Source of the DNA: Beijerinckiaceae bacterium
GTDB taxonomy: Bacteria; Pseudomonadota; Alphaproteobacteria; Rhizobiales; Beijerinckiaceae
DNA length: 64,000 nt
Assembly: GCA_947475995.1 (NCBI GenBank)
Contig: CANJNI010000019.1
Location: 1 to 64,000 of the forward strand
Direction of reading: 5' to 3'
Below are positions 48,306 to 56,473 of the stretch, one piece after another. The notes beneath the pieces were generated by a model. That model had not been told where the DNA came from. It was given only the letters and a program-made list of their open reading frames with translations, and did not search any database. A program made the position numbers and the translations under genes. Position 1 is the first letter of the stretch, and every line of letters begins with the position of its first letter.

Positions 48306-49250
48306 ATGGCGCAACCGCAGGTGACGGCTGTCCGGGGCATCGAACTGAACGTCCGCGATCTGGCCGCCAGCGCGGCCTTCTACTCGAACGTCTGGGGACT
48401 CACGGAAGTCGGACGTCAGAACGGTTCCATCCATTTCAGGGCGACCGGCGACGAGCATCACGTGCTGACCCTTCACGCCGCCGACAATTCCGGACTGGCG
48501 TCCTTCAATGTGGCCGCCGCCGACAAGGGATCAGTGGATGGATTGCACGCTGCCGCCATCGCCTATGGAGCCAATGTGCTGGATGCGCCGCACGGGCTCG
48601 ATGGTGTCGCGGGTGGCGGCTACGGCTTCAACCTGACGACGCCGGACGGCATCAGGCTGACGGTCAGTTGCGATGTGGCGCGCCACGCGGCGCGCATCGA
48701 CGACCGGACGCGGCCCAACAAGTTTTCGCATATCGTGCTGCGATCGGAAGCGCCGGATACGATGGACGCATTCTTCATCGACCTGCTGGGATTCAGGCTC
48801 TCCGACAAGAATGGCCACATTGATTTCCTGCGTTGCTCGCCCGATCATCACAGCGTCGCAATCGGCCATGCGAAGGGGCCCGGCTTGCATCACATGGCGT
48901 TTGAACTGCCAGATCTCGACGGATTGATGAGCGCGTGCGGCCGCGCCAAGGTAGCCGGCTATCCGATTGAATGGGGCATCGGACGCCACGCGGGTCCGGG
49001 AGAAAATGTCTTCTGCATGTTCGTCGAACCGAACGGCTTTGCGTCCGAATACACGACCGAAATGTACCAGTGCGATGAGGCGACCTATCCGAAGCGGAGC
49101 ATCGAATACTGGAAGTCGGTTCCACTGCAGCCCTGCGCCTGGGGACTGGCGACGCAGCGTTCGGAAATGCTGCACAAGGCGCGGTCGGGACAGCTTGTGG
49201 AAGAACTGAACGCGCGGCACGAAAATCTCGCGCCGCGCAAGGCTGCCTGA
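48306..49250 (+). CDS. type I extradiol dioxygenase-like VOC protein
   Basis: A 314-residue two-domain vicinal-oxygen-chelate protein. The second domain keeps a full 2-His-1-carboxylate set: His142 (KFSHIVLRS), His195/196 (LHHMAFEL) and Glu248 (FASEYTTEM), spaced as in catechol 2,3- or biphenyl-2,3-diol dioxygenases. It is therefore a good candidate for ring cleavage of a diol made by the Rieske system nearby. ATG 48306 follows GGAGGAA. It is divergent from the hydratase-lyase-like gene. A glyoxalase-type or other non-oxidative VOC activity cannot be excluded. Confidence 0.75.
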   Translation: MAQPQVTAVRGIELNVRDLAASAAFYSNVWGLTEVGRQNGSIHFRATGDEHHVLTLHAADNSGLASFNVAAADKGSVDGLHAAAIAYGANVLDAPHGLDGVAGGGYGFNLTTPDGIRLTVSCDVARHAARIDDRTRPNKFSHIVLRSEAPDTMDAFFIDLLGFRLSDKNGHIDFLRCSPDHHSVAIGHAKGPGLHHMAFELPDLDGLMSACGRAKVAGYPIEWGIGRHAGPGENVFCMFVEPNGFASEYTTEMYQCDEATYPKRSIEYWKSVPLQPCAWGLATQRSEMLHKARSGQLVEELNARHENLAPRKAA

Positions 49251-49254
49251 AAGC

Positions 49255-49764
49255 CTACTTGCTTTTCAGGAACACGTAGGTCGCCCAATAGGGCTCGCCG
49301 AAAATCATGCCGTGGTCCTTGCAGGCCCCCGTGAGCACGCCGCTCTCGGTGTCGACCATCACCACGGCAGTGACGCCCGTGAAAACGCCGGAGCCCTTCG
49401 AGGCGACGACATCATAGCGCTCGTATTTGAAGTTCTCGGGCTTGTCGGCGTCGATCTGCTTGACGAGCTTTCCGGTGACGCTGCTGCCGTCGTTGTGCGT
49501 CCAGATCGGACCTGTCTGGACGCGCCCGACGACCTTCTCCTCGATGCGAAGCGGCGCGCGCGGGCCCATGTAGTCCCAGTGCGATTCACCATTGGCGCGA
49601 AAGCATTGATAGGTCTGAGACCCTCCGCCGGCGCGAAAAACGGCGACGACCTCGTCGCCCGGTTTCGCAAGTTCGGGTGGAATTTTCACATCCGGCGTTT
49701 GCGCCGACGCGGCGGAAGCCGACATCGCCAGAACAAAGGACACGGCAATCGCGCGAATGAACAC
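49255..49764 (-). CDS. DUF3455-like secreted protein
   Basis: A 169-residue exported protein. Signal peptide AIAVSFVLAMSASAASAQT ends near residue 22. The mature part has QTYQCFRANGESHWDYMGP, GPIWTHNDGSSVTGK and a C-terminal CKDHGMIFGEPYWATYVF, the pattern of DUF3455 proteins; two Cys may form a disulfide. Function unknown. It is convergent with the extradiol-like gene and divergent from the first alcohol dehydrogenase. Confidence 0.72.
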   Translation of the reverse strand: MFIRAIAVSFVLAMSASAASAQTPDVKIPPELAKPGDEVVAVFRAGGGSQTYQCFRANGESHWDYMGPRAPLRIEEKVVGRVQTGPIWTHNDGSSVTGKLVKQIDADKPENFKYERYDVVASKGSGVFTGVTAVVMVDTESGVLTGACKDHGMIFGEPYWATYVFLKSK

Positions 49765-49995
49765 TTCGGCTCCTCCCTTTTCATTTTGCAGCCGAGATTT
49801 CTACCGCACTGCAACACAACCGTACGCAATGAACGCATAACACGCCTGCGTTATTCGCGTTTGACCAACTCTTTGTCAGCGACCTAGCTTTTCATTGTCG
49901 CCGGGAAGCTTGAACACGCTTCTTAAAGTCAAACAAGGCGACGAACAAGACACGGTCCACAAGGCCGACAAAGATAAAAGCCCCGGGGAGTTCAT
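49765..49995. promoter_or_regulatory. divergent promoter region before the first PQQ dehydrogenase
   Basis: A 231-base spacer, AT-richer than its neighbours. It holds ATAAC-N8-GTTAT (49837-49854) and a TTGACC (49861-49866) that could be a -35 without a good -10. GGGGAG lies six bases before the ATG at 49996. No lanthanide switch element is recognisable. Confidence 0.35.
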
Positions 49996-51762
49996 ATGCA
50001 ATCAAAACGCATAGCAGGCGGCCTTGCCGTCTCGCTGCTTCTTGCAACAGCACTGTCCACCGCGCAGGCGGCTGACATGACGTTCGACCGTGCGGTCAAC
50101 GCCGACAAGGAGCCGCAAAACTGGCTTTTGCATCACAAGAATTATTCCGCCCACCGCTTTTCGCAATTGAAGGACATCAACACTTCGACCGTGAAGAATC
50201 TCCGTATGGCGTGGACTGTCGCGCTGAGCGGCTACCAGAGCGGCGGACGCTATGAGTCCGGCAATCTCGAAGTGACGCCGATTGTCGAAAACGGCGTGAT
50301 GTACGTGACCGACGGCTGGGGTTCTGTTTACGCGCTCGACGTCAAGAGCGGCCGCAAGGCCGACATGCTTTGGAAGATGGATCCCGGCACCGATCGCGCA
50401 TGGGCCGGCGACGTCGCCTGCTGCGGCGTCAACAATCGCGGCGTTGCCCTGTGGAAGGACAAGGTCGTTTCCATCGCGCTCGACGGCCGCATTTTCCTGA
50501 TCAACAAGGAAACCGGCGAAATGCTGTGGGAGCGCAAGGTCGGCGAGCCCGCAGTGGGCGAGACGATCACGGCGGCTCCGCTTGTGGTGCGCGACGTTGC
50601 GATCACCGGCTCGGCCGGCGGCGAATTCGGCATCCGCGGCTGGCTTGACGGAACCGATCTCAACACCGGCAAGCAGGCCTGGCGCACGTTCACGATTCCC
50701 GGACCCGGCGAGCCCGGACACGAGACGTGGAAGGACGGCAAGAATCACTATCTCCACGGCGGCGCTTCCGTGTGGGTCACTCCGACCTACGATCCCGAAC
50801 TCGACACCTTCTACGTCGGCGTCGGCAATGCAGGTCCCGACTACGATCCGGATTTCCGTCCGGGCGACAACAAGTGGGCCGCATCGGTTCTGGCGATGGC
50901 GCCGGGCGACGGCAAGATCAAGTGGGGCTTCCAGTACACGCCGAACGATCCCTACGACTACGACGAAATTTCGGAACATCCCTTGATCGACGCGAAGATC
51001 AACGGACAGGACCGCAAGCTCGTCACGCATGGCGCGCGCAACGGTTTCTACTATGTGCTCGATCGCGCCAACGGATCGTTTGTGGCCGGCAAGCAGTATA
51101 TCGACAAGCTGACCTGGGCGACGGGCCTCGACCCGAAGACCGGCATGCCGCTCGAATACGATCCCAAGCTCGACGTGCAGCAGTACGTGAAGGGCACGGT
51201 CGCAAACCGCGCACGCCCCAACGGCGACGTGAAATGTCCGACCACGACGGGCGGCAAGAACTGGGAGCCGTCAGCCTACAATCCGGATCTCAACCTGATG
51301 TACCTGCCGACGGCAGAGGGCTGCAATTCCCTCGTCATGCAGGCGCAGGCTGACTTCAAGGATCAGGGCGGCACGGTGAATCCGCGCGATCGCTTCACGG
51401 GCGGCTCCGGCAAGCCGGCAGGCGATGTGACGGGCGCGATCAAGGCGGTCGATCCGGTGACGGGTGAAACCCGCGCCACTGCGCGCTGGAAATATCCGAA
51501 CTGGTCCGGCGTTCTGGCCACTGCGGGCAACGTGATCTTCGCCGGTTGGCTCGATGGCGAGTTCAAGGCCTACGACGGCAAGACGTTGGAAGAACTGTGG
51601 GCCTTCAACACCGGTTGCGGCATCAAGGCGCCGCCGATCAGCTACTCGGTGAACGGCAAGCAATACGTCACGGTTGCGGCCGGACCGTTCTTCCTCGGCA
51701 CCAAGCCGCCAGACCTGAAGAATGCCGCCACCTGCTCGATGGTTTACACGTTCACGCTGTAA
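49996..51762 (+). CDS. PQQ-dependent alcohol dehydrogenase 1, lanthanide-type active site
   Basis: A 588-residue periplasmic quinoprotein with an eight-bladed propeller. Signal peptide ends near Ala25-Ala26. Active-site features: vicinal disulfide Cys142-Cys143 (GDVACCGVNN), metal ligands Glu210 (AGGEFGIRG), Asn278 (VGVGNAGPD), catalytic Asp321 and the extra Asp323 (PYDYDEI). The D-x-D pair marks lanthanide-dependent enzymes; calcium enzymes have Ala or Ser at the second position. Arg348 (HGARNG) contacts PQQ. There is no heme domain, so electrons leave through a separate cytochrome. The clade does not look like classic XoxF; the substrate alcohol is unknown. It ends at a strong terminator. 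Confidence 0.92.
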   Translation: MQSKRIAGGLAVSLLLATALSTAQAADMTFDRAVNADKEPQNWLLHHKNYSAHRFSQLKDINTSTVKNLRMAWTVALSGYQSGGRYESGNLEVTPIVENGVMYVTDGWGSVYALDVKSGRKADMLWKMDPGTDRAWAGDVACCGVNNRGVALWKDKVVSIALDGRIFLINKETGEMLWERKVGEPAVGETITAAPLVVRDVAITGSAGGEFGIRGWLDGTDLNTGKQAWRTFTIPGPGEPGHETWKDGKNHYLHGGASVWVTPTYDPELDTFYVGVGNAGPDYDPDFRPGDNKWAASVLAMAPGDGKIKWGFQYTPNDPYDYDEISEHPLIDAKINGQDRKLVTHGARNGFYYVLDRANGSFVAGKQYIDKLTWATGLDPKTGMPLEYDPKLDVQQYVKGTVANRARPNGDVKCPTTTGGKNWEPSAYNPDLNLMYLPTAEGCNSLVMQAQADFKDQGGTVNPRDRFTGGSGKPAGDVTGAIKAVDPVTGETRATARWKYPNWSGVLATAGNVIFAGWLDGEFKAYDGKTLEELWAFNTGCGIKAPPISYSVNGKQYVTVAAGPFFLGTKPPDLKNAATCSMVYTFTL

Positions 51763-51787
51763 GCCGACGCAAAGGCTACGATTGACG

Positions 51788-51822
51788 AAGGCCGGTGAAG
51801 GGTAATTCACCGGCCTTTTTTT
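51788..51822 (+). terminator. Rho-independent terminator after dehydrogenase 1
   Basis: A 12-bp stem AAGGCCGGTGAA / TTCACCGGCCTT with a 6-base loop is followed by a T run, 25 bases after the stop. It separates the two dehydrogenase genes transcriptionally. Confidence 0.9.
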
Positions 51823-51827
51823 GCGGC

Positions 51828-51861
51828 TTTGCACAAGACCATTTTGCTGCTCTGCACAAGA
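51828..51861. promoter_or_regulatory. direct repeat of TGCACAAGA upstream of dehydrogenase 2
   Basis: TTTGCACAAGA (51828-51838) recurs as TCTGCACAAGA (51851-51861), 23 bases apart, just after the terminator and about 175 bases before the second dehydrogenase. Two-turn spacing suits a dimeric activator. Role inferred. Confidence 0.35.
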
Positions 51862-52036
51862 ATAGACAGATTGTCGCAGGCCTCGTGTTGTTACAATCAA
51901 ATCACCGGTGACGCTCCCGATTGCCGCGGGACGCAATTGACGGTCGCGCGGCGGAATGCAAAATGGGTCGTTGCGCAGTCTGCGCATTCGCGTGGCCGGA
52001 GCGCAAAAATGCTTCGACCACTTTCGGGGGAAACCG

Positions 52037-53818
52037 ATGAACCACATCAAAACTACCGGCATGCTCGCGGGCATGCTGCTTGCAGCAACGGCATTGTCGC
52101 CGGCGATGGCCGCCGACATGACCATGGAACGCGCCCTCAAGGCCGATTCCGAACCGGGAAACTGGATCCTTCATGCCCAGAACTATGAAGGTCACCGCTT
52201 CTCGCGTCTGAAGGAAATCACTGCCGAAAACGCCAAGAACCTCAAGCTCGCCTATACGGTCGCGCTCGGCGGTTACCAGAGCGGCGGTCGTTATCCGCAC
52301 GGCAACCTCGAAGGCACGCCTCTCGTTGACGACGGCATTGCCTACGTGACGGACGGCTGGGGCTCGGTCTACGCTGTCGACGCTTCCGCCAACAAGCGCG
52401 GCAGCCGCGTGATCTGGAAGATGGACCCCGGCACCGATCGCGCCTGGGCAGGCGACGTGGCTTGCTGCGGCGTCAACAACCGCGGCGTTGCGCTCTGGAA
52501 GGACAAGATCGTCTCCATCGCGCTCGACGGTCGTCTCTTCCTGATCGAGAAGAAGACCGGCGAAATGCTGTGGGAAGCCAAGGTCGCTGAGCCGGCCGTG
52601 GGCGAAACCATCACCCTCGCCCCGCTCGTCATCCGCGACGTCGCCATCACCGGCTCCGCCGGCGGCGAATTCGGCATCCGCGGCTGGTACGACGCTGTTG
52701 ACCTCAACACCGGCAAGCAGAAGTGGCGCACCTTCATGATTCCGGGACCGGGCGAACCCGGCCACGAGTCCTGGAAGGGTGGCGGAAACCGCTGGAAGCA
52801 CGGCGGCGCCTCGGCTTGGGTCACCCCGACCTTCGACAGCACGCTGAACCTGATCTACGCCGGCGTCGGCAACCCGGGCCCGGACTGGGATCCGGATTAT
52901 CGCCCTGGCGACAACAAGTGGGCTTCGTCGGTCGTCGCCATGAATCCGGATGACGGCAAGATCAAGTGGGGCTTCCAGTACACCCCGAATGATCCGTATG
53001 ACTTCGACGAAATTTCGGAGCATCCGATCGTCCGCATGAAGATCAACGGCCAGGACCGTACGGTCATGACCCATGCGGCCCGTAACGGCTTCTACTACTC
53101 GCTCGACGCAGCCAACGGCTCGTTCATCACCGGCAAGCAGTATGTCGACAAGCTGACCTGGTCCACGGGCCTCGACCCCAAGACCGGCATGCCGCTCGAA
53201 TACGATCCGAAGAAGGACGTGCAGGACTACATCGCCAGCATGACGCCGCGCCGCTCGCGTCCGACCACGGACGTGAAGTGCCCGACGACCTCAGGCGGCA
53301 AGAACTGGCAGCCGACTGCGTTCAATCCTGACCTGAACATCATGTACATCCCCTCGGCGGAAGGCTGTAACAAGCTGACCCTCGTGGTTCAGAAGGATTG
53401 GGAAGACGAGCCGGGTGGCACCGTCAAGCCGCGCGACCGCTTCACCGGCGGTGGCGGCGTGAACCAGGGCCGCATCGAAGGCTCCGTCAAGGGCGTCGAT
53501 CCGCTCACGGGCGAAATGAAGGTCAAGACCGCGTATCGTTACCCGAACTGGGCGGGCCTGATGGCCACTGCCGGCAACCTGATCGTTACGGGTTGGCCGG
53601 ACGGCGAGTTCGTGGCCTACGACGCCAAGACTCTTCAGGAAGTCTACACCTACTCGACGGGCTGCGGCATCAACGCTCCTCCGGTGACCTACACGGTCGC
53701 CGGCAAGCAGTACATCGGCCTGCTGGTCGGTTCGATCCAGAAGGCGGCGATCCTGCAGGATTCGCCGGAGCTGAAGAACTCGGCGACCTGCTCCATGTTC
53801 TACGCATGGGCGCTCTGA
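52037..53818 (+). CDS. PQQ-dependent alcohol dehydrogenase 2, lanthanide-type active site
   Basis: A 593-residue periplasmic paralogue of the preceding gene; in the segment around residues 132-233 I count about 90 of 102 identical positions. It keeps signal peptide (ends near AMAADM), vicinal Cys143-Cys144, Glu211, Asn279, catalytic Asp322 and the extra Asp324 (PYDFDEI), so it is also predicted to use a lanthanide. ATG 52037 follows GGGGG by seven bases; upstream in-frame sequence is not signal-like. It has its own leader region and terminator, suggesting separate control from copy 1. The next gene is a c-type cytochrome. Confidence 0.93.
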   Translation: MNHIKTTGMLAGMLLAATALSPAMAADMTMERALKADSEPGNWILHAQNYEGHRFSRLKEITAENAKNLKLAYTVALGGYQSGGRYPHGNLEGTPLVDDGIAYVTDGWGSVYAVDASANKRGSRVIWKMDPGTDRAWAGDVACCGVNNRGVALWKDKIVSIALDGRLFLIEKKTGEMLWEAKVAEPAVGETITLAPLVIRDVAITGSAGGEFGIRGWYDAVDLNTGKQKWRTFMIPGPGEPGHESWKGGGNRWKHGGASAWVTPTFDSTLNLIYAGVGNPGPDWDPDYRPGDNKWASSVVAMNPDDGKIKWGFQYTPNDPYDFDEISEHPIVRMKINGQDRTVMTHAARNGFYYSLDAANGSFITGKQYVDKLTWSTGLDPKTGMPLEYDPKKDVQDYIASMTPRRSRPTTDVKCPTTSGGKNWQPTAFNPDLNIMYIPSAEGCNKLTLVVQKDWEDEPGGTVKPRDRFTGGGGVNQGRIEGSVKGVDPLTGEMKVKTAYRYPNWAGLMATAGNLIVTGWPDGEFVAYDAKTLQEVYTYSTGCGINAPPVTYTVAGKQYIGLLVGSIQKAAILQDSPELKNSATCSMFYAWAL

Positions 53819-53839
53819 GTCTCTAGCATTTGACTACAG

Positions 53840-53865
53840 CCGGCGCGATCGTATGATCGCGCCGG
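53840..53865 (+). terminator. hairpin terminator after dehydrogenase 2
   Basis: A perfect 11-bp stem CCGGCGCGATC / GATCGCGCCGG with a GTAT loop, followed by TTTGATTT. It lies 22 bases after the stop and may attenuate read-through into the cytochrome gene. Confidence 0.8.
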
Positions 53866-53978
53866 TTTGATTTGAAGAACAACAAGAAAACCAAGCGGCC
53901 CTTCGGGGTCATGCCGTCAACAAGAACAACCGCAACGCTGCTCGGCGGTTAGGTGCTGGGAACACAAAGGCTCTCGAA

Positions 53979-54497
53979 ATGAAAAAGCTCTACGGATTCA
54001 TGTTCGCGGCTGCCGCCGCTTTCGCACTCACGGTTTCGTCCGCCAGCGCCCAGACCCCGGCGCCTACTGAATCCGCCGCTGATCTGCGCGAGATCGAATA
54101 TGGCAAGGACATCTTCAAGACGAAGGCGAACTGCCAGTTCTGCCACAAGTGGGACGGTTCGGGCGACCAGGGATACGGCGGCAATGCGCTTCCGCTGCGC
54201 ACGACGGAACTGACGCTGGAGCAGTTCGTGGAAACCGTGAAATGCGGCCGCATCGGAACCGGCATGCCCTACCATGACCGTTTCGCGTATAACGACAAGC
54301 GCTGCTATGACACCACGCGCGAAGAACTCGGCAACGACACGCCGCCGATCGCCAACGAATATCTGCAGCCGCGTGAAATCGCCGCTGTCGCCAAATACGT
54401 CTTCGCCCGCCAGAAAGGCCGCGGCGTGAAGGGATCGTATGAGGATTGCCTGGACTTCTGGGGCAAGGAAAGCAAGCAGTGCGAACAGTTCAAGTAG
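53979..54497 (+). CDS. periplasmic c-type cytochrome, probable electron acceptor of the PQQ dehydrogenases
   Basis: A 172-residue monoheme cytochrome. Signal peptide ends near SASAQ (residue 25). Heme is bound at Cys52-x2-Cys55-His56 (CQFCHKW), and Met96 in GTGMPYHD is the likely axial ligand. Four further Cys (89, 109, 157, 168) could form two disulfides, an unusual number for a small class I cytochrome. Position directly after the two dehydrogenases gives it the XoxG/MxaG role by context; sequence alone does not prove that. Confidence 0.85.
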   Translation: MKKLYGFMFAAAAAFALTVSSASAQTPAPTESAADLREIEYGKDIFKTKANCQFCHKWDGSGDQGYGGNALPLRTTELTLEQFVETVKCGRIGTGMPYHDRFAYNDKRCYDTTREELGNDTPPIANEYLQPREIAAVAKYVFARQKGRGVKGSYEDCLDFWGKESKQCEQFK

Positions 54498-54501
54498 TCG
54501 C

Positions 54502-55242
54502 ATGAAAATCGCCGGATCCCTGCGTTCCATTCTTTTTTCGGCCTGCTTCGGGCTGGCTGCGCTTGGCGCGGCCAGTGCCCAGGAGCTTCCGGTGGATGAT
54601 CGCACGAGCGACATTCACGGCTTGAAGCTCGGCATGGTCGCCGACGACATGGATACGCGAGGATACGGCGAGTTCGCCTGCGGCAGCAATGGCGGCGCCC
54701 CGCGCGCGCAATTGACCGACTGGACTGAATTCAAGAAGTGCAGGCCCGAGCCGAACGGACTTTACGAAGTTTACGTTCGCATCGACGATCAGGTGGAATA
54801 TCTGAGCAAGGCCTATGACGACCCGACGATCGCCACCAACAAGCGCGGTACGACGGTGGCCGGGCATCCGGTGATCCTGTCCGTCCTTTTCGACAAGGAC
54901 GGCGTGGGCCGGATGATCCGCTTCGTCACAGACCCCCGCGCCGATGTCTCGGCGCGTCGCGTGGCGCAGCTGTTGCGCATCACGGTGAGCAATCAGTACG
55001 GACCGCGTGGCTGGGAGTGCAAGGACATCCCGCCGCAGGAAGGTGAATCGCCGGTCGGCGGCGTGTTCCATCATTCCTTCTGCGTCAAGAAGTTCGCCGG
55101 CAAGACAATCACGATTCTCGCCAAGTTCTTCCGCAAGCCCGGTCAGGCGGACATTGATCCTGTGACCAAGCAGTACCATGCGGGCTACTTCGAAAGCTCG
55201 ACACGAGTCGAGATTTTCGACGATACGGTCAAGACCCAGTAG
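54502..55242 (+). CDS. secreted protein of unknown function in the PQQ dehydrogenase locus
   Basis: A 246-residue exported protein; signal peptide about 1-26 (LFSACFGLAALGAASAQ). The mature part begins with DDRTSDIHGLKLGMVADDMD, has a GYGEFACGSNGG loop and four Cys, but no cofactor motif that I recognise. It starts 4 bases after the cytochrome stop, so it is cotranscribed with it. It is not an MxaJ/XoxJ-type binding protein. A chaperone or maturation role is possible by context only. Confidence 0.7.
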   Translation: MKIAGSLRSILFSACFGLAALGAASAQELPVDDRTSDIHGLKLGMVADDMDTRGYGEFACGSNGGAPRAQLTDWTEFKKCRPEPNGLYEVYVRIDDQVEYLSKAYDDPTIATNKRGTTVAGHPVILSVLFDKDGVGRMIRFVTDPRADVSARRVAQLLRITVSNQYGPRGWECKDIPPQEGESPVGGVFHHSFCVKKFAGKTITILAKFFRKPGQADIDPVTKQYHAGYFESSTRVEIFDDTVKTQ

Positions 55243-55344
55243 GCGAAAATTCGCCGCTTACCTCTGGAAGCCCGCCGCGCCTTGCCTATATGTTTAAGGC
55301 ATAAGAGGCATGCAAGCCTCGCGGGCGTTCACAGGGGAGACATC

Positions 55345-55590
55345 ATGAAATACATCATCATGACGGCCGCTTTGGTCGTGGCTGCAGCTTTTGCGCCCTC
55401 GCCGGCGAAGGCCAACGGCTGCATCAATTGCCTCGTGCAAAGCAGCACGCCGGTCGCCGGCAGTCCTGGCAAGTTCCAGTTTCGCGTCGTCTGCATCGAG
55501 CTTCTCAGCGGCGACGAGATCGCTTCGCTGATTACGGCTTCAACCGAAGAAGAAGCCCTGAAGATCATGGACGAAACGAAGTGCAAATAA
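55345..55590 (+). CDS. small secreted CxxC protein
   Basis: An 81-residue exported protein. Signal peptide MKYIIMTAALVVAAAFAPSPAKA ends near residue 23; the mature part begins NGCINCLVQ with a CxxC pair and has two more Cys. AGGGGAGA precedes ATG 55345. No family is recognised; a redox or metal-binding role would fit the Cys content. It is the last plus-strand gene before the bidirectional terminator. Confidence 0.7.
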   Translation: MKYIIMTAALVVAAAFAPSPAKANGCINCLVQSSTPVAGSPGKFQFRVVCIELLSGDEIASLITASTEEEALKIMDETKCK

Positions 55591-55616
55591 GCGGCTTCTT
55601 CCGCATCGCATAACCA

Positions 55617-55643
55617 AAGGGCCGCGCTAACAGCACGGCCCTT
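55617..55643. terminator. bidirectional terminator between convergent operons
   Basis: AAGGGCCG (55617-55624) pairs with CGGCCCTT (55636-55643) around an 11-base loop, 26 bases after the plus-strand stop and 26 bases before the end of the convergent pentapeptide gene. T- and A-rich flanks serve both directions. Confidence 0.75.
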
Positions 55644-55669
55644 CTTCATTTCCAGATTCCCGGACCGTC

Positions 55670-56443
55670 CTACTCGTTGCGCTTTCCATCCGGCATGATG
55701 GCGGCGTCGAATTTCGCGCCCTCGAGCTGGGCGCCAGTCAGGATGGCTCTTTCGAGGTTCGCGCCTTCGAAATCCACGTCCCGCAAATCGGCGCCGTTCA
55801 GGTTCGCGCCGAAAAGATTGACGCCGGCAAGCTTGGCGCCACGCAGGTTCGCACTGCGCAGATCCGTCTCGATCATGTCGCCCATCGTGAAGTCGATGCC
55901 CGCAAGATTCTGTTCGCGCAGATTCATCCTGTCGAGGCGCGCGCCCTTCATCGAGACTCCCTGCAACTTCGCGGCAGGCAAGCGAGCATCCCGCATGTCG
56001 GCGCCGTCCAGATTGGCGCCCTCGAGATTGGCGCCGTTCAACCGCGCCTTGCCCAACCGCGTCCCCGAAAGGTTTGCGCCTTTCAGATTTGCGCCGCTCA
56101 GATCGGCCTCGAACAGCAAGGCTCCTTCGAGATTGGCGTTCGACAAATCGGCGAATTTGGCGTCGATCCTGTTCAGGTCGGCGTTTTTCAGCAGTGCGCC
56201 GGAAAGATTGGCTCGCTGCAAGTTGCTGCGGAACAGGACAGTGCTTTCAAGCTTCGCGCCCGCCAGATTGGCCTTGTCGAGACGCACGCGCCCGAGATCG
56301 CGAGAGGAGAAATCCATGCCCGACAGATCGCACGATGAACATGTGCGCGACGTTCCGGCACGGAATGCATCCGTAGCCTCGTCCGCCAGCGCCGCGCCAC
56401 TTGCAAGCGACAGTGCAAAAGCCGCTGAGACAAACTTCTTCAT
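55670..56443 (-). CDS. secreted pentapeptide-repeat protein
   Basis: A 257-residue exported protein. Signal peptide AAFALSLASGAALA ends near residue 20, then TCSSCDLSGMDF opens about 35 consecutive A(D/N)LxX pentapeptides (for example ANLEGANLDGADMRDARL) that form a right-handed quadrilateral beta-helix. It closes with a short charged tail. Periplasmic location is unusual for the well-studied gyrase-protecting members, which are cytosolic. It is the last gene of the molybdoenzyme operon, 30 bases after the previous one. Function unknown; scaffolding is a guess. Confidence 0.8.
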   Translation of the reverse strand: MKKFVSAAFALSLASGAALADEATDAFRAGTSRTCSSCDLSGMDFSSRDLGRVRLDKANLAGAKLESTVLFRSNLQRANLSGALLKNADLNRIDAKFADLSNANLEGALLFEADLSGANLKGANLSGTRLGKARLNGANLEGANLDGADMRDARLPAAKLQGVSMKGARLDRMNLREQNLAGIDFTMGDMIETDLRSANLRGAKLAGVNLFGANLNGADLRDVDFEGANLERAILTGAQLEGAKFDAAIMPDGKRNE

Positions 56444-56473
56444 AAGCAGTCTCCCTTGCAGGTTAGAGATCCA

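Noticed and set aside
49861-49890. TTGACC with a following TAGCTT as promoter for dehydrogenase 1
   Set aside because: The -10 matches only three positions; kept only as a remark in the spacer entry.
49996-53818. Assignment of the two PQQ dehydrogenases as XoxF or MxaF
   Set aside because: The D-x-D pair excludes MxaF-type calcium ligation, but overall sequence features do not let me place them in a XoxF clade without a tree.
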